A DNA stretch of 29,966 bases from positions 1-29,966 of the IMG/VR virus record IMGVR_UViG_3300043436_000653. One strand, written 5' to 3'. The stretch comes from a virus. A model generated the notes under the pieces. It worked only from the letters and a program-made list of their open reading frames with translations. It did no database searches and had not been told where the DNA came from. Position numbers and translations under genes: made by a program. Of this stretch, positions 8,699 through 17,099 are shown piece after piece; the stretch's first letter is position 1, and each line of letters begins with the position of its first letter.

Positions 8699-9101
8699 CG
8701 GTTTCGCGCTTGCACTGCAAAAGGGTCTGCGGGCTGCTTTGGTCGCCAACGCTGGCGTGACTACGCTGGTTTCAACGCGCATCTATGACGAGCCGCCGCA
8801 GGGCGTCACATTCCCCTATCTGCGCTTTGGTGACATCACGCCCACTGCCGCCGATACAGATACCACTGTCGGCGTCTCTGTCGATATCAGCCTTGAAGCC
8901 GAAAGCAGATCGGCATCTGGACGGGTCGAGGCTGTGCGGATTGTTGAGGCTGTGCAGGCTGCTTTGCATCGCCAAGAGACAAGCGTCACCGTCACCGGGT
9001 TCACGCTGGTCGAATTGATTTTCCAGACCCACAGTGTTACAAGAGACCCTGATGGCCGTGGCTATACGGCTGTGATCGTGCTTCGGGCATTGCTCGAGTG
9101 A
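8691..9101 (+). CDS. tail terminator (DUF3168-like)
   Basis: A 136-aa protein of the DUF3168/gp17 type that would cap the tail tube and form the head-binding surface. Typical features are the N-terminal helix 'LQKGLRAALVANAGVTTLVSTRIYDE', then PPQGVTFPYLRFGDI, an internal helix with VEAVRIVEAVQAALHR, and a closing strand with GRGYTAVIVLRALLE. The AAGGAGG ribosome site ends about six bases before the ATG. Confidence 0.85.
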   Translation: MADGFALALQKGLRAALVANAGVTTLVSTRIYDEPPQGVTFPYLRFGDITPTAADTDTTVGVSVDISLEAESRSASGRVEAVRIVEAVQAALHRQETSVTVTGFTLVELIFQTHSVTRDPDGRGYTAVIVLRALLE

Positions 9102-9111
9102 GCCTAGCAAC

Positions 9112-9151
9112 GGGCCTTGGGCAAGCCCTTTAAACGGAGGCCATCATGGCT
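9112..9151 (+). promoter_or_regulatory. leader hairpin and ribosome site before the tail tube gene
   Basis: Second copy of the capsid leader. CCTTGGGCAAG lies at 9115-9125, followed by exactly ten unlike bases (CCCTTTAAAC) and GGAGGCCATCATGGCT at 9136-9151. Pairing can form GGG/CCC (9112-9114 with 9126-9128) and CTT/AAG with one bulged C. The flanking stem bases differ from the capsid copy but still pair, which hints at a conserved RNA shape. Confidence 0.6.
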
Positions 9152-9574
9152 AAACAACTTGGACGCGCCCTGCTCGTAAAGATTGGCGATGGCGCATCAC
9201 CCACAGAGGCTTTTGCGAACCTTTGCGGTCTGAACAGCAAGACCATGACGATCAACAACTCGCTGATCGACGTGACCACCCCGGATTGCACCACTCCCGG
9301 CGGCGCACTGTGGACCGAAAACCTCGGCGGCCTGAAAAGCGTTTCGATCTCTGGCGATGGCTTCTTTGAGGACAGCACCACCGAAGCACGCATGAACACC
9401 GTGGCAATGCTGGCTGACGCGAAGGCTAACTTCACCGTCACCGTTCCGGCTTTCGGCACCTATGCAGGTGCTTTCTACATCGAGTCGCTGGAATTTGGCG
9501 GCGAGACTGAAGGCGGCGTGACCTACTCGCTGTCGCTGGCCAGCACTGGCGCAGTCACGTTCACGGCTGCTTAA
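9146..9574 (+). CDS. major tail (tube) protein
   Basis: A 142-aa tail tube subunit of the TP901-1/GTA type. The tube fold is suggested by 'GLNSKTMTINNSLIDVTTPD', a SVSISGDGFFED strand, and the closing FGGETEGGVTYSLSLASTGAVTF. Its place between tail terminator and chaperone genes is standard. Codon use is biased as in the capsid gene, consistent with high expression, and it has its own leader rather than an overlapping start. Confidence 0.88.
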   Translation: MAKQLGRALLVKIGDGASPTEAFANLCGLNSKTMTINNSLIDVTTPDCTTPGGALWTENLGGLKSVSISGDGFFEDSTTEARMNTVAMLADAKANFTVTVPAFGTYAGAFYIESLEFGGETEGGVTYSLSLASTGAVTFTAA

Positions 9575-9960
9575 TGACGATCACGGCAGAAGCGCCGCGT
9601 GGAGGTGTCGTCGAATATATCGGCGGCACCTCTTACGTTTTCCTGCTCCGCAATCGTGAGATTGAGCGGTTTGAGGATAAGCACCGAGGCATCTTTGATT
9701 TCTGGGAAGGCGTCTTTGGCCGTGGCAAGAAGCCGACCAGCACTGAGGTTAAAGACCTTTTGGCATTGGGACTTGTCGGCGGCGGCATGAAGGATGCAGA
9801 GGCAGACAAGGTTTTATCGTCCGCAACTCCTGCTGACCTTTTGCGGCTTTACCAGATCGCGCAGGCCGTCCTCGGCATCGCCTTCATGCCAGACACGGCG
9901 GAAGAGGTGGAAAAAGCCTCAAAAAAAAAGCCGCCAGAGGGCCAGCAGTTGACAGATTAA
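9574..9960 (+). CDS. tail assembly chaperone, upstream ORF (GTA gp10-like)
   Basis: A 128-aa chaperone that would coat the tape measure before tube polymerisation. The N-terminal 'GGTSYVFLLRNREIERFEDKH' and the helical middle (TSTEVKDLLALGLVGGGM) match the GTA gp10/Phage_TAC_11 type. Near its 3' end the zero-frame codons read TCA AAA AAA AAG, giving A AAA AAG at 9924-9930. A -1 slip there would continue without a stop into the ORF at 9972 and give a 192-aa fusion. Starts inside the tail tube stop codon. Confidence 0.85.
   Translation: MTITAEAPRGGVVEYIGGTSYVFLLRNREIERFEDKHRGIFDFWEGVFGRGKKPTSTEVKDLLALGLVGGGMKDAEADKVLSSATPADLLRLYQIAQAVLGIAFMPDTAEEVEKASKKKPPEGQQLTD
9924..9930 (+). other. -1 ribosomal frameshift site A AAA AAG
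   Basis: The heptamer lies in the correct zero frame (codons at 9925-9927 and 9928-9930) within a run of nine A. After a -1 slip, reading from 9930 is open through 9972 to the stop at 10149-10151. GAGGTG at 9904-9909, 14 bases upstream, is a strong Shine-Dalgarno-like sequence that could stimulate the slip. The same heptamer with an upstream SD-like element is the classic dnaX arrangement in E. coli. I see no strong downstream hairpin. Confidence 0.82.
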
Positions 9961-9971
9961 ACGTCAGAGGC

Positions 9972-10151
9972 ATGATCAAGAACGGGATCGTCATCGGCTT
10001 ACGCCCTGAAGAAATCCGTGATATGATCCCGAAAGACGCTTGGCTTGTTTTCCAAGGCTGGCATGATGCACATGCGCCGAAGAAGCCCGGTGATGACGCG
10101 ATGACAGCGGAGCAGTTCCGCGAACTTGTGAGGCAGGTTGATGGCAATTAG
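9972..10151 (+). CDS. tail assembly chaperone, downstream ORF (frameshift extension)
   Basis: A short ORF (59 aa from its own ATG) positioned like lambda T or the small GTA chaperone between gp10 and the tape measure. It contains GLRPEEIRDMIPKDAWLVFQGWHDAH and ends MTAEQFRELVRQVDGN. It lies in the -1 frame relative to the upstream ORF, and the 14 codons between the slip site and its ATG contain no stop. I infer it is made mainly as a C-terminal extension that contacts tail tube or tape measure. No good ribosome site precedes its ATG. It overlaps the tape measure start by 11 bases. Confidence 0.78.
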   Translation: MIKNGIVIGLRPEEIRDMIPKDAWLVFQGWHDAHAPKKPGDDAMTAEQFRELVRQVDGN

Positions 10152-11844
10152 TGCTGAACAGCTAAACATCATCTTGGCCGCCAAGGACAAAGAGTTTGCC
10201 AAAGCTATGGCGGCAAACTCGCGGCGCATTGAAAAGTTCGCGCAAAAGGCCAACAAGGATTTGTCTGGCGCTGGAGACATGTTCGGCAAGCTGGCTGTCG
10301 CAGCGCAAGGCTTGGCCGCTGTCGCAGTTTTCCAGCAACTTGCAACCTCTATCAAGGCCGCCGCTGACCGCATGGGCGATCTTGCTGATGCCGCAGACTC
10401 GATTGGCATCACAACAACGGCTTTGCAGGAGTTGCGCTATGCGGCTCAAATGAGCGGCATTCAGCAAGATACCTTGCAGCAGGCGCTTGTCGTTCTTTCA
10501 AAGAACCTTGGCGATGCAGCGGGCGGCGGCAGCGCGGCTAAGGACTCATTGCAGGCACTTGGCCTGTCAGCAACTGATCTTGCATCTGTGCCATTGCCTA
10601 ATGCTTTGGAAATGATCGCCAACAAAATCGCTGCTGTCGAAAACCCAATGCAGCGCGCAACACTTGCCGCCGATCTGTTTGGCAAATCCGGCGTCAAGAT
10701 GATCAACATGCTTTCTGAGGGTTCTGACGGACTCGCAAGAATGCGTGAGGAAGCGCAGTCATTGGGCGTTGTAATTGATGAAGACATCATCCGGCAGGCT
10801 GCCGATGCTGGCGATAAGCTGGATGCGATGTCATCTGTGATTTCTGCCAACCTTAGCGTTGCGCTGATCAATCTTGCGCCGATCCTGATTGAAACGGCGC
10901 AAGCCATTGCTGGCCTTACTGCTGCCGCGAATGACTTCCTGTTCGGTCAGATGAATGCGGATCGTGCATTTGTTTCTGCGACTGAATATGCAAAAGGCTT
11001 GAAGGGCGAGGTTCAAGAAGTAGCTGACGCCTATTCCGAGGTCGGGAAAACTCAGTCTGCTCTTGCTAGGGTTCGAGATTATGAAGCGAATGTTGCAAGC
11101 ATTCCAGACTCGTCAATCCTTGCAAATGCCGAGGCGGCTGCGGAAGCGGCAAAGGCAAACCTTGTCGCCGTGACAAATGCCCACAAAGATCAAACCGAAG
11201 TGATCGAACTGGAAACCATTGTCATTGAGGACAATACAAAGGCTCAGGGCAGATCAACTGCCGCCCGCGAAAAATCTAAAGCTGCTTTGGAAGCCTACAA
11301 AGCGCAGGTTGAAGCCCTTGGCCTGACGCTTTCAGAGTTTGAAAGCATCTCATCGACCATTCAGTCGTCGATGGAAAACTCATTCATGGGCATTGTTGAT
11401 GGCACTATGAGCGCCAAGGATGCCTTCAAGTCTATGGCCGCCGACATTATCAAAGAACTGTATCGGGTTCTGGTTGTCCAGCGCCTTGTTGGCTCTTTTG
11501 CAACCGCGACAAAAGGAGGCTCCGGCCTGCTTGGTGCAATCGGAGGCGCACTTGGCATCACAGGCAGCGCATCAGGCGGTGCGCTTATGGCTGGTCAGCC
11601 TTCGGTCGTGGGTGAGCATGGCCGCGAGTTGTTTGTGCCTTCGAGCGCAGGACGCGTGCTGTCAGTGCCGCAGGCAAAAGCGGCAGTCAATGGCGGCGGC
11701 GGCGTTTCAGTCACGCAAAATATCACCTTCGGCGCTGGCGTAAGCCGATCTGAAATTCAAGCCATGCTGCCGAAGATCGTGGAAAGCACCAAGGCCGCCG
11801 TGTTCGATGCACAGCGGCGCAGCGTCAATGGGATGGGCTACTGA
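10141..11844 (+). CDS. tail tape measure protein
   Basis: Sets tail length and helps DNA ejection (567 aa). The N-terminal half is helical and alanine-rich (about residues 20-120). A middle segment near residue 400 (SFMGIVDGTMSAKDAFKSM, then IIKELYRVLVVQRLV) is characteristic of lambda/GTA-type tape measures. The tail has the GEHGRELFVPSSAGRVLS motif common in this family. At about 1.5 angstrom per residue it implies a tail of roughly 85 nm. ATG at 10141 is preferred over the TTG at 10138 because GTGAGG lies seven bases upstream. Confidence 0.92.
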   Translation: MAISAEQLNIILAAKDKEFAKAMAANSRRIEKFAQKANKDLSGAGDMFGKLAVAAQGLAAVAVFQQLATSIKAAADRMGDLADAADSIGITTTALQELRYAAQMSGIQQDTLQQALVVLSKNLGDAAGGGSAAKDSLQALGLSATDLASVPLPNALEMIANKIAAVENPMQRATLAADLFGKSGVKMINMLSEGSDGLARMREEAQSLGVVIDEDIIRQAADAGDKLDAMSSVISANLSVALINLAPILIETAQAIAGLTAAANDFLFGQMNADRAFVSATEYAKGLKGEVQEVADAYSEVGKTQSALARVRDYEANVASIPDSSILANAEAAAEAAKANLVAVTNAHKDQTEVIELETIVIEDNTKAQGRSTAAREKSKAALEAYKAQVEALGLTLSEFESISSTIQSSMENSFMGIVDGTMSAKDAFKSMAADIIKELYRVLVVQRLVGSFATATKGGSGLLGAIGGALGITGSASGGALMAGQPSVVGEHGRELFVPSSAGRVLSVPQAKAAVNGGGGVSVTQNITFGAGVSRSEIQAMLPKIVESTKAAVFDAQRRSVNGMGY

Positions 11845-12473
11845 TGGCAATTTCTTATCCTCTCAGCCTTCCGTCGCACACGCGCATCAGGGGAACCAGC
11901 CTGCGCGCTGTCAACGCGGTTGCAGTTGAGCGCAGCCCGTTCACATTCACCGGGCAGGCGCAGGCAAGCGCGGGCCAGATGTGGCAGGCCGACATACAAC
12001 TGCCGCCGATGAAGTATGCAGACGCAGAGCAATGGATCGCTTGGTTGGTCAGCCTACGCGGCCAGTTCGGCACGTTCACGATGGGCGATCCCATGCGTTG
12101 CATTGCACGCGGCACCGCACGCGGCACTGATACAGTCACGGTCAACGGCGGGTCGCAGACCGGGCAAGACCTGAACATCACCAGCGACCAGACCAGCGAA
12201 ACGGGCTACCTGAAGGCTGGAGACTACATCCAGCTTGGCAGCGGATCGTCGGCAACGCTGCACAAGGTTTTAATCGATGCTGACACCGACAGCGACGGCA
12301 ATGCGACTGTGACCCTGTGGCCCAGCATCAGGACCGCGCCCGTCAACGGCAGCGCAGTTGTCGTGCAAGATGCTGTCGGTCGCTGGCGGCTTGCCACCAA
12401 TGAATCTGAATGGTCGGTGAACGAGGCATCGATCTACGGCATCAGCTTCAGCGCGATGGAGGCCATCGGATGA
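11844..12473 (+). CDS. distal tail protein candidate
   Basis: A 209-aa beta-rich protein directly after the tape measure, where the GTA has gp12 (DUF2460) and many siphophages have the distal tail hub. The first 100 residues (FTFTGQAQASAGQMWQADI, then DAEQWIAWLVSLRGQFGTFTMGD) resemble a tube-like beta domain. The centre has a short beta insertion (about 95-150), and the end is WSVNEASIYGISFSAMEAIG. The role is inferred from position and fold impression. Confidence 0.7.
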   Translation: MAISYPLSLPSHTRIRGTSLRAVNAVAVERSPFTFTGQAQASAGQMWQADIQLPPMKYADAEQWIAWLVSLRGQFGTFTMGDPMRCIARGTARGTDTVTVNGGSQTGQDLNITSDQTSETGYLKAGDYIQLGSGSSATLHKVLIDADTDSDGNATVTLWPSIRTAPVNGSAVVVQDAVGRWRLATNESEWSVNEASIYGISFSAMEAIG

Positions 12474-13021
12474 GCCGCACAGTTCCAGCAGCAATCCTGA
12501 GCGCGCTGGCGGGCGAGAGCGTTGAACTGTTTTACGCCATCGAACTCAATTTCAGCACAGCGCCAGTGCGGCTCTGGACGGGGTTCGGCGAGAGGACCAT
12601 CGGCGGCCAGACCTATGTCGGCGCAGGCACTTTGCTGTCGATCAGCGGCATTGAGGAGGTGGCAGATCTAAGCGCCAAGGGCATCACCCTGACGCTTTCC
12701 GGCGTCGATGTATCTCTGGTCAGCTTGGCGCTACAGGAACCATATCAGGGGCGCTCTGCGCGTGTCCTATTCGGCGTGTCTGGCGTTGACGAGTTCGTGG
12801 AAGTGTTCGCTGGCCTTATGGACGTGATGACCTTGCAAGAGGACGGATCGCGGGCCACCATTGAACTGACAGTCGAGAGCAAGCTGGTCACATTGCAGCG
12901 GCCCAACATCCGCCGCTACACATCAGAAAGCCAAAAGCTGCGCTATCCGACTGATACCTTCTTCGATTACGTCGAGCAGCTTCAGGACAAAGAGATCGCA
13001 TGGGGCCGCAAGATTTCCTGA
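12470..13021 (+). CDS. tail hub/baseplate protein (GTA gp13-position)
   Basis: A 183-aa beta-rich protein in the place of GTA gp13 (DUF2163). It contains ELFYAIELNFSTAPVRLWTG, GIEEVADLSAKGITLTLSG and a C-terminal stretch ending DTFFDYVEQLQDKEIAWG. It probably forms the ring joining the distal tail to the tip protein. The ATG overlaps the preceding stop (ATGA). The next gene starts inside its last 22 bases. An in-frame GTG farther upstream would extend only into the preceding gene and is not favoured. Confidence 0.72.
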   Translation: MSRTVPAAILSALAGESVELFYAIELNFSTAPVRLWTGFGERTIGGQTYVGAGTLLSISGIEEVADLSAKGITLTLSGVDVSLVSLALQEPYQGRSARVLFGVSGVDEFVEVFAGLMDVMTLQEDGSRATIELTVESKLVTLQRPNIRRYTSESQKLRYPTDTFFDYVEQLQDKEIAWGRKIS

Positions 13022-13407
13022 CCAGATACATTAAGGAGCAGCGCGGCAAGAAGTTTGCGCTGGGGAAGCATGATTGCCTGACGTTCACCAACGGCGCGTG
13101 GGCTGCGATGCGTGGCAAAGGCTACGCCGACGAGGTGATCGGGAAGTATGCAGGACTAAGCCCAAAGGCGGCGGCCAGATTGATGATGGACCACTTTGGC
13201 TCCAGCGATCTGATCGCAGCACTTGACGCCAATCTGAAACGGGTGACAGGCTTCCCACCGAAGGGCGCACTGGTTGTGATGAAGGCTGACCGCCAATATT
13301 TCACTGGATATGCCTTTGGGGTGGCTTTGGGCGTAAGGGCTGTTTTTGTCGGGGCCGAAGATGTGGTATACGTCCCGATAAGCCAGATCGAAGGGGCATG
13401 GGTATGA
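13000..13407 (+). CDS. NlpC/P60-like tail protein (DUF6950 type)
   Basis: A 135-aa protein in the position of the GTA NlpC/P60 cell-wall peptidase. The GKHDCLTF motif places a nucleophile-like Cys at residue 26, as in DUF6950/NlpC-type tail proteins. I cannot see a clear catalytic His in the matching downstream strand (FTGYAFGVALGVR), so enzymatic activity is uncertain. It may have become structural. It would sit at the tail tip with the next protein and open the peptidoglycan during infection. Confidence 0.72.
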   Translation: MGPQDFLTRYIKEQRGKKFALGKHDCLTFTNGAWAAMRGKGYADEVIGKYAGLSPKAAARLMMDHFGSSDLIAALDANLKRVTGFPPKGALVVMKADRQYFTGYAFGVALGVRAVFVGAEDVVYVPISQIEGAWV

Positions 13408-16079
13408 GACTTCATCCGTTCAACGTCATGCGCCATGCAAGCTGGGACGCGGCCCCGCGTGATCCTGTCACCATCGGCGCGGCCATCCTCGGATCGGCGG
13501 CAACTGCGGCCACGACTGTCACAGTGTTCGGCACGGCCTTGTCGGTCGGCGCATGGGCTGTTGGCACCCTTGTCACGACGGCTCTGACATCTTTTGCCCT
13601 TCGCAAGCTCTCGCCAAAGGTCGGCGCCGGCGCTGAGAACAGTGGCACGCTCCTGAATGCCCGGCAGGCCGCAGCGGCTCACGAATATGTCTATGGGCAG
13701 GTCCGCAAGGGCGGCATCATCACCTACATGGACACCACTGGTGAATCGAACAAGCTGCTGCACATGGTCGTCGCCGTTGCAGGGCATGAGGTGCAGGCCA
13801 TCGGTGATGTATACGTCAACGATGAGGTCGTCTCTCTGGACGCCAATGGCTATGTGGAAGGCACTCGGTGGGGCGGCAAAATCCGCATCCTAAAGCATCT
13901 CGGCGCACAGACTAACTGGCAGGACAACTTCGCCAACGCATCGACGAACCTGAAGGACACGATCAGCGCAGAATGCGGCCTTCCCAGCACCTTCGTCGGC
14001 CAAGGAATCGCCTACCTTTATGTCCGCATAGAATACGATCAGGATATCTTCAGCGGCGGCATGCCTACCTTTACGGCCATCGTGAGCGGCAAGAAGGTGT
14101 ACGACCCGCGAACCTCTACCACCGGGTATGATAACAACGCGTCCTTGGTGATCCGCGATTATATCACGTCAGCTTATGGACTGAACGATCAGTCTGTTGA
14201 CGACACTTATTTCTCAGCCGCCGCAAACGATTGCGAAGATGCCATCCCGCTGTCTGGCGGTGGCACGCAGGCACGCTACACGATTGATGGTGTCATCAGC
14301 GCAGAAAGCACCATCGGCAACGCGCTGGCCGACATGATGGAAGCCTGCAACGGCGCGCTGTTTTTCTCTGGCGGCGTGTGGAAGGCCAAGGTTGGCGTCT
14401 ACAGCCCGAGCGTGAAATCTCTGACCTTGGATGACTTCCGATCTGGCATCACCATGCCGACGCGCCTTTCGCGCCGGGACAACTTCAACAGGATCACGGG
14501 CAAGTTCATCGATGCGTCCAGCGATTGGATCGAAACCGACTTCCCGGCCATTACCAGTTCGGTGTTCCTTGCCGAAGACGGCGGCTTGGAGAACACCCTT
14601 GATGTCGGCCTGAACCTTGTCACCAATTCGGCCCGCGCCCAGCGTTTGGCAAAGCAAAAGCTGTTCAGATCGCGTGAGCAGATGACGGTCAGTGCCGAGT
14701 TTGGGCTTGCCGCTCTCGGCGTTGAGGTTGGCGACATCATTGATCTGACCATTGATCGCTATGGCTGGTCGGCCAAGGAGTTTGAGGTCGCGTCTTGGCG
14801 GCTTGTGATCTCTGACAGCGGCGGCCTGCGGGTTGCTCTGGTCTTGCGCGAAACGTCTGAGGCCGCGTTTGATTGGGATGCGGAAGAGCTTGAGATCATC
14901 TCGAACAACACCACGCTGCTTGACTACAACAGCGTGCCGATCCTCGGCCTGTCTGTTTCGGATGCCTTGCAGGTCTATCACGAAAAGTTGTCCAACGTTG
15001 TTTCGCTGGTCAGCACGTCCTCGCAGGCTGCCTTCATCGACTATGTGCAGGTGGAGTTTAAAAAGTCGTCGGAGACTGCTTGGCGGGACGGCGGATATGG
15101 CGAACTTGGCCTGTTCGAGATCAACGACATCGAAGACGGCATCTATGACTTCCGCGTGCGTGCAGTCAACGGTTTCGGCATCAAGGGCGATTGGACAACA
15201 CGCAGTAACTATAAGGTCGAAGGTCTTTCGCAGCCGCCGCAGGATGTGACAGGATTTGCCGCCGAGGTGAACGGCGACAGCATCAACTTGTCTTGGCTGG
15301 CTGTCACCGATCTGGACTTGTCCTATTACATCATCCGGCATGCAAAGGAGACTTCTGGCGCAACTTGGGCTGGCTCTGTGACCTATGTTGAAAAGGTTGC
15401 ACGGCCTTCGACCGAAGCCAGCGTGCCTGCGAAGGCTGGGACATATCTCATCAAGGCCGTCGATAAAACGGGCGTGCAGTCTGTGAATGCGACGGCAGTT
15501 GTCGTCACGGCAGATGAAGTCACGGCCCGCGCCACAGTTGTCACTGTCGATGAAGATCCGACGTTCACTGGAACCAAAGACAACGTGGTTTTGCAGGGTG
15601 GTCAGATTCGCCTTGGCAGCGTTTTGAACTTTGACAGCCTGTCAGGCAACATCGACAGCCTTTCCGGCCAGTGGGATGCGCTTGGCGTTACCTACACCGT
15701 GACAGATGGGACATATTATTTCGCCAACATCATCGACCGCACAACGCCGCAGCAAGGCTTCGTAACGGTAGACATGCTCTTGAGCCGCTTTGACACCACA
15801 GGCGGGCTTTGGGATGATCTTGCTGGCCAGATCGACATTTTGCCGGGTCTCTGGGATGATTTGACAGGCGGGGCAGACTTCAACGACACCAACGTGACCG
15901 CCTATGTCTCGACCACAAATGACAACCCTGCTGGATCGCCAACATGGTCTGAGTGGCGCAAGATCAGGGCGGCAAATGTCTATGGCCGTGCGCTGCGGTT
16001 TAAGGTAGAGTTGCACTCGGACGCGCCCGGCATTTCGCCTGCAATTAGCGAACTGAGTGCGACGGGCAACTATGCGTAA
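13404..16079 (+). CDS. tail tip / host specificity protein (gpJ-like)
   Basis: The largest gene in the window (891 aa) encodes the central tip or receptor-binding hub. Residues about 15-70 are hydrophobic and alanine-rich (AAILGSAATAATTVTVFG, then VGTLVTTALTSFALRKLSPK), as often seen in tip proteins of this group. The middle carries baseplate-type beta domains. Residues about 550-705 hold fibronectin-III-like strands (FRVRAVNGFGIKGDW; TYLIKAVDKTGVQS). The last 150 residues carry short repeats built on DSLSG/WDDL and a lectin-like strand region. ATG 13404 (ATGA overlap, AAGGGG seven bases upstream) is chosen over the ATG at 13398, which is too close to that ribosome site. Confidence 0.88.
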   Translation: MRLHPFNVMRHASWDAAPRDPVTIGAAILGSAATAATTVTVFGTALSVGAWAVGTLVTTALTSFALRKLSPKVGAGAENSGTLLNARQAAAAHEYVYGQVRKGGIITYMDTTGESNKLLHMVVAVAGHEVQAIGDVYVNDEVVSLDANGYVEGTRWGGKIRILKHLGAQTNWQDNFANASTNLKDTISAECGLPSTFVGQGIAYLYVRIEYDQDIFSGGMPTFTAIVSGKKVYDPRTSTTGYDNNASLVIRDYITSAYGLNDQSVDDTYFSAAANDCEDAIPLSGGGTQARYTIDGVISAESTIGNALADMMEACNGALFFSGGVWKAKVGVYSPSVKSLTLDDFRSGITMPTRLSRRDNFNRITGKFIDASSDWIETDFPAITSSVFLAEDGGLENTLDVGLNLVTNSARAQRLAKQKLFRSREQMTVSAEFGLAALGVEVGDIIDLTIDRYGWSAKEFEVASWRLVISDSGGLRVALVLRETSEAAFDWDAEELEIISNNTTLLDYNSVPILGLSVSDALQVYHEKLSNVVSLVSTSSQAAFIDYVQVEFKKSSETAWRDGGYGELGLFEINDIEDGIYDFRVRAVNGFGIKGDWTTRSNYKVEGLSQPPQDVTGFAAEVNGDSINLSWLAVTDLDLSYYIIRHAKETSGATWAGSVTYVEKVARPSTEASVPAKAGTYLIKAVDKTGVQSVNATAVVVTADEVTARATVVTVDEDPTFTGTKDNVVLQGGQIRLGSVLNFDSLSGNIDSLSGQWDALGVTYTVTDGTYYFANIIDRTTPQQGFVTVDMLLSRFDTTGGLWDDLAGQIDILPGLWDDLTGGADFNDTNVTAYVSTTNDNPAGSPTWSEWRKIRAANVYGRALRFKVELHSDAPGISPAISELSATGNYA

Positions 16080-16088
16080 GGGGATGAA

Positions 16089-17087
16089 ATGGCACAGCAT
16101 GATTATGTGATCGCCAACGATACGGCGGCGAATGTTCGATCCGACATTAACAACGCGCTGGCCGCGATCGCATCAAACAACAGCGGATCGTCAGCGCCTT
16201 CGACGACATATGCGAACCAGTGGTGGTATGACACCACAACGGACATCCTCAAAATCCGTGCAGAAGCCAACGACGCGTGGATTAGCGTTGCCAAGCTGGA
16301 TCAGACGACTGACCAATTTTTCCCGATTGTCGGCGGTGTTGAAGTCACAGCCACTGGCACAGAACTGAATTTCGTCGATGGCGTCACCTCTGCGATCCAG
16401 ACGCAGCTTGACGCAAAGGCACCTCTTGCCTCACCTGCGCTGACCGGGACACCTACCGCGCCAACAGCGGCAGCAGGCACAAACACCACCCAGATCGCGA
16501 CGACGGCTTTCGTTCTCGCAAACGGTTCGTCCATTGCCACAATCAACGTCCAAGAGTTCACCTCCTCTGGCACTTGGACCAAGCCCGCAGGCGCGATCTA
16601 TTCTGAAATCACGGTCGTCGGTGGCGGGCAAGCTGGCCGCGCGGGCACGCCTTTTGTGATGTGCGGCACTCCGAGGCAGTCTGGCAGCGGGGGGTCTGCA
16701 GGTGGAGCGGCGCTTCTAAGTAAACTGGCATCGGCCCTTGGAGCGACTGAAGCAGTCACAATCGGCGCTGGTGGCGCGACTTCCGCCGCATCTGGAGGCA
16801 CGTCATCCTTTGGGGCTCACGCTTCCGCTACAGGCGGCGGCGCAACGGGTGGAACAGGCTCGGGGACAGGCGCGCAGGCCATAACAGGAACTCGCGGGGC
16901 CGGGGCCAACTTGCTTTCTGCGGATAACTATATAGCAGCGACCCTTGGCGGAGCGTCCGTTGCGGGGCCGGGCGGCATTAGCTCTAGCGCGGGCACGCTG
17001 GGCGGGGGCGGGGGTGGCGGCCATAGTGCTGCAACCTTCGGCGCAGGCGGCGCAGGATACGTCCGCGTCGTGACCTATTGTTCATAA
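16089..17087 (+). CDS. tail fibre with glycine-rich C-terminal adhesin domain
   Basis: A 332-aa fibre. Residues 1-110 resemble fibre shaft/neck repeats (TTYANQWWYDTTTDILKIR; GTELNFVDGVTSAIQTQLDAK). Residues 110-155 hold the phage-type LTGTPTAPTAAAGTNTTQIA segment. From about 155 the domain begins FTSSGTWTKPAGA and turns very Gly/Ala/Ser-rich to the end (VRVVTYCS). This is the pattern of glycine-rich adhesin domains that can fold as polyglycine-II sandwiches, with variable loops that touch the receptor. The DNA around 16990-17020 is a G-rich tract. AAGGGGA ribosome site. Confidence 0.82.
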   Translation: MAQHDYVIANDTAANVRSDINNALAAIASNNSGSSAPSTTYANQWWYDTTTDILKIRAEANDAWISVAKLDQTTDQFFPIVGGVEVTATGTELNFVDGVTSAIQTQLDAKAPLASPALTGTPTAPTAAAGTNTTQIATTAFVLANGSSIATINVQEFTSSGTWTKPAGAIYSEITVVGGGQAGRAGTPFVMCGTPRQSGSGGSAGGAALLSKLASALGATEAVTIGAGGATSAASGGTSSFGAHASATGGGATGGTGSGTGAQAITGTRGAGANLLSADNYIAATLGGASVAGPGGISSSAGTLGGGGGGGHSAATFGAGGAGYVRVVTYCS

Positions 17088-17099
17088 GGGAGGCAATTC

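Noticed and set aside
9921-9930. Nine-A run as a sequencing error that split one chaperone gene
   Set aside because: An error is possible, but the heptamer is in the exact slip frame and two ORFs joined by frameshift are the normal arrangement for this gene class.
14214-15341. A 375-codon minus-strand frame opposite the tip protein
   Set aside because: Antisense artefact of a strongly supported tail gene; low-complexity composition and no start signal.
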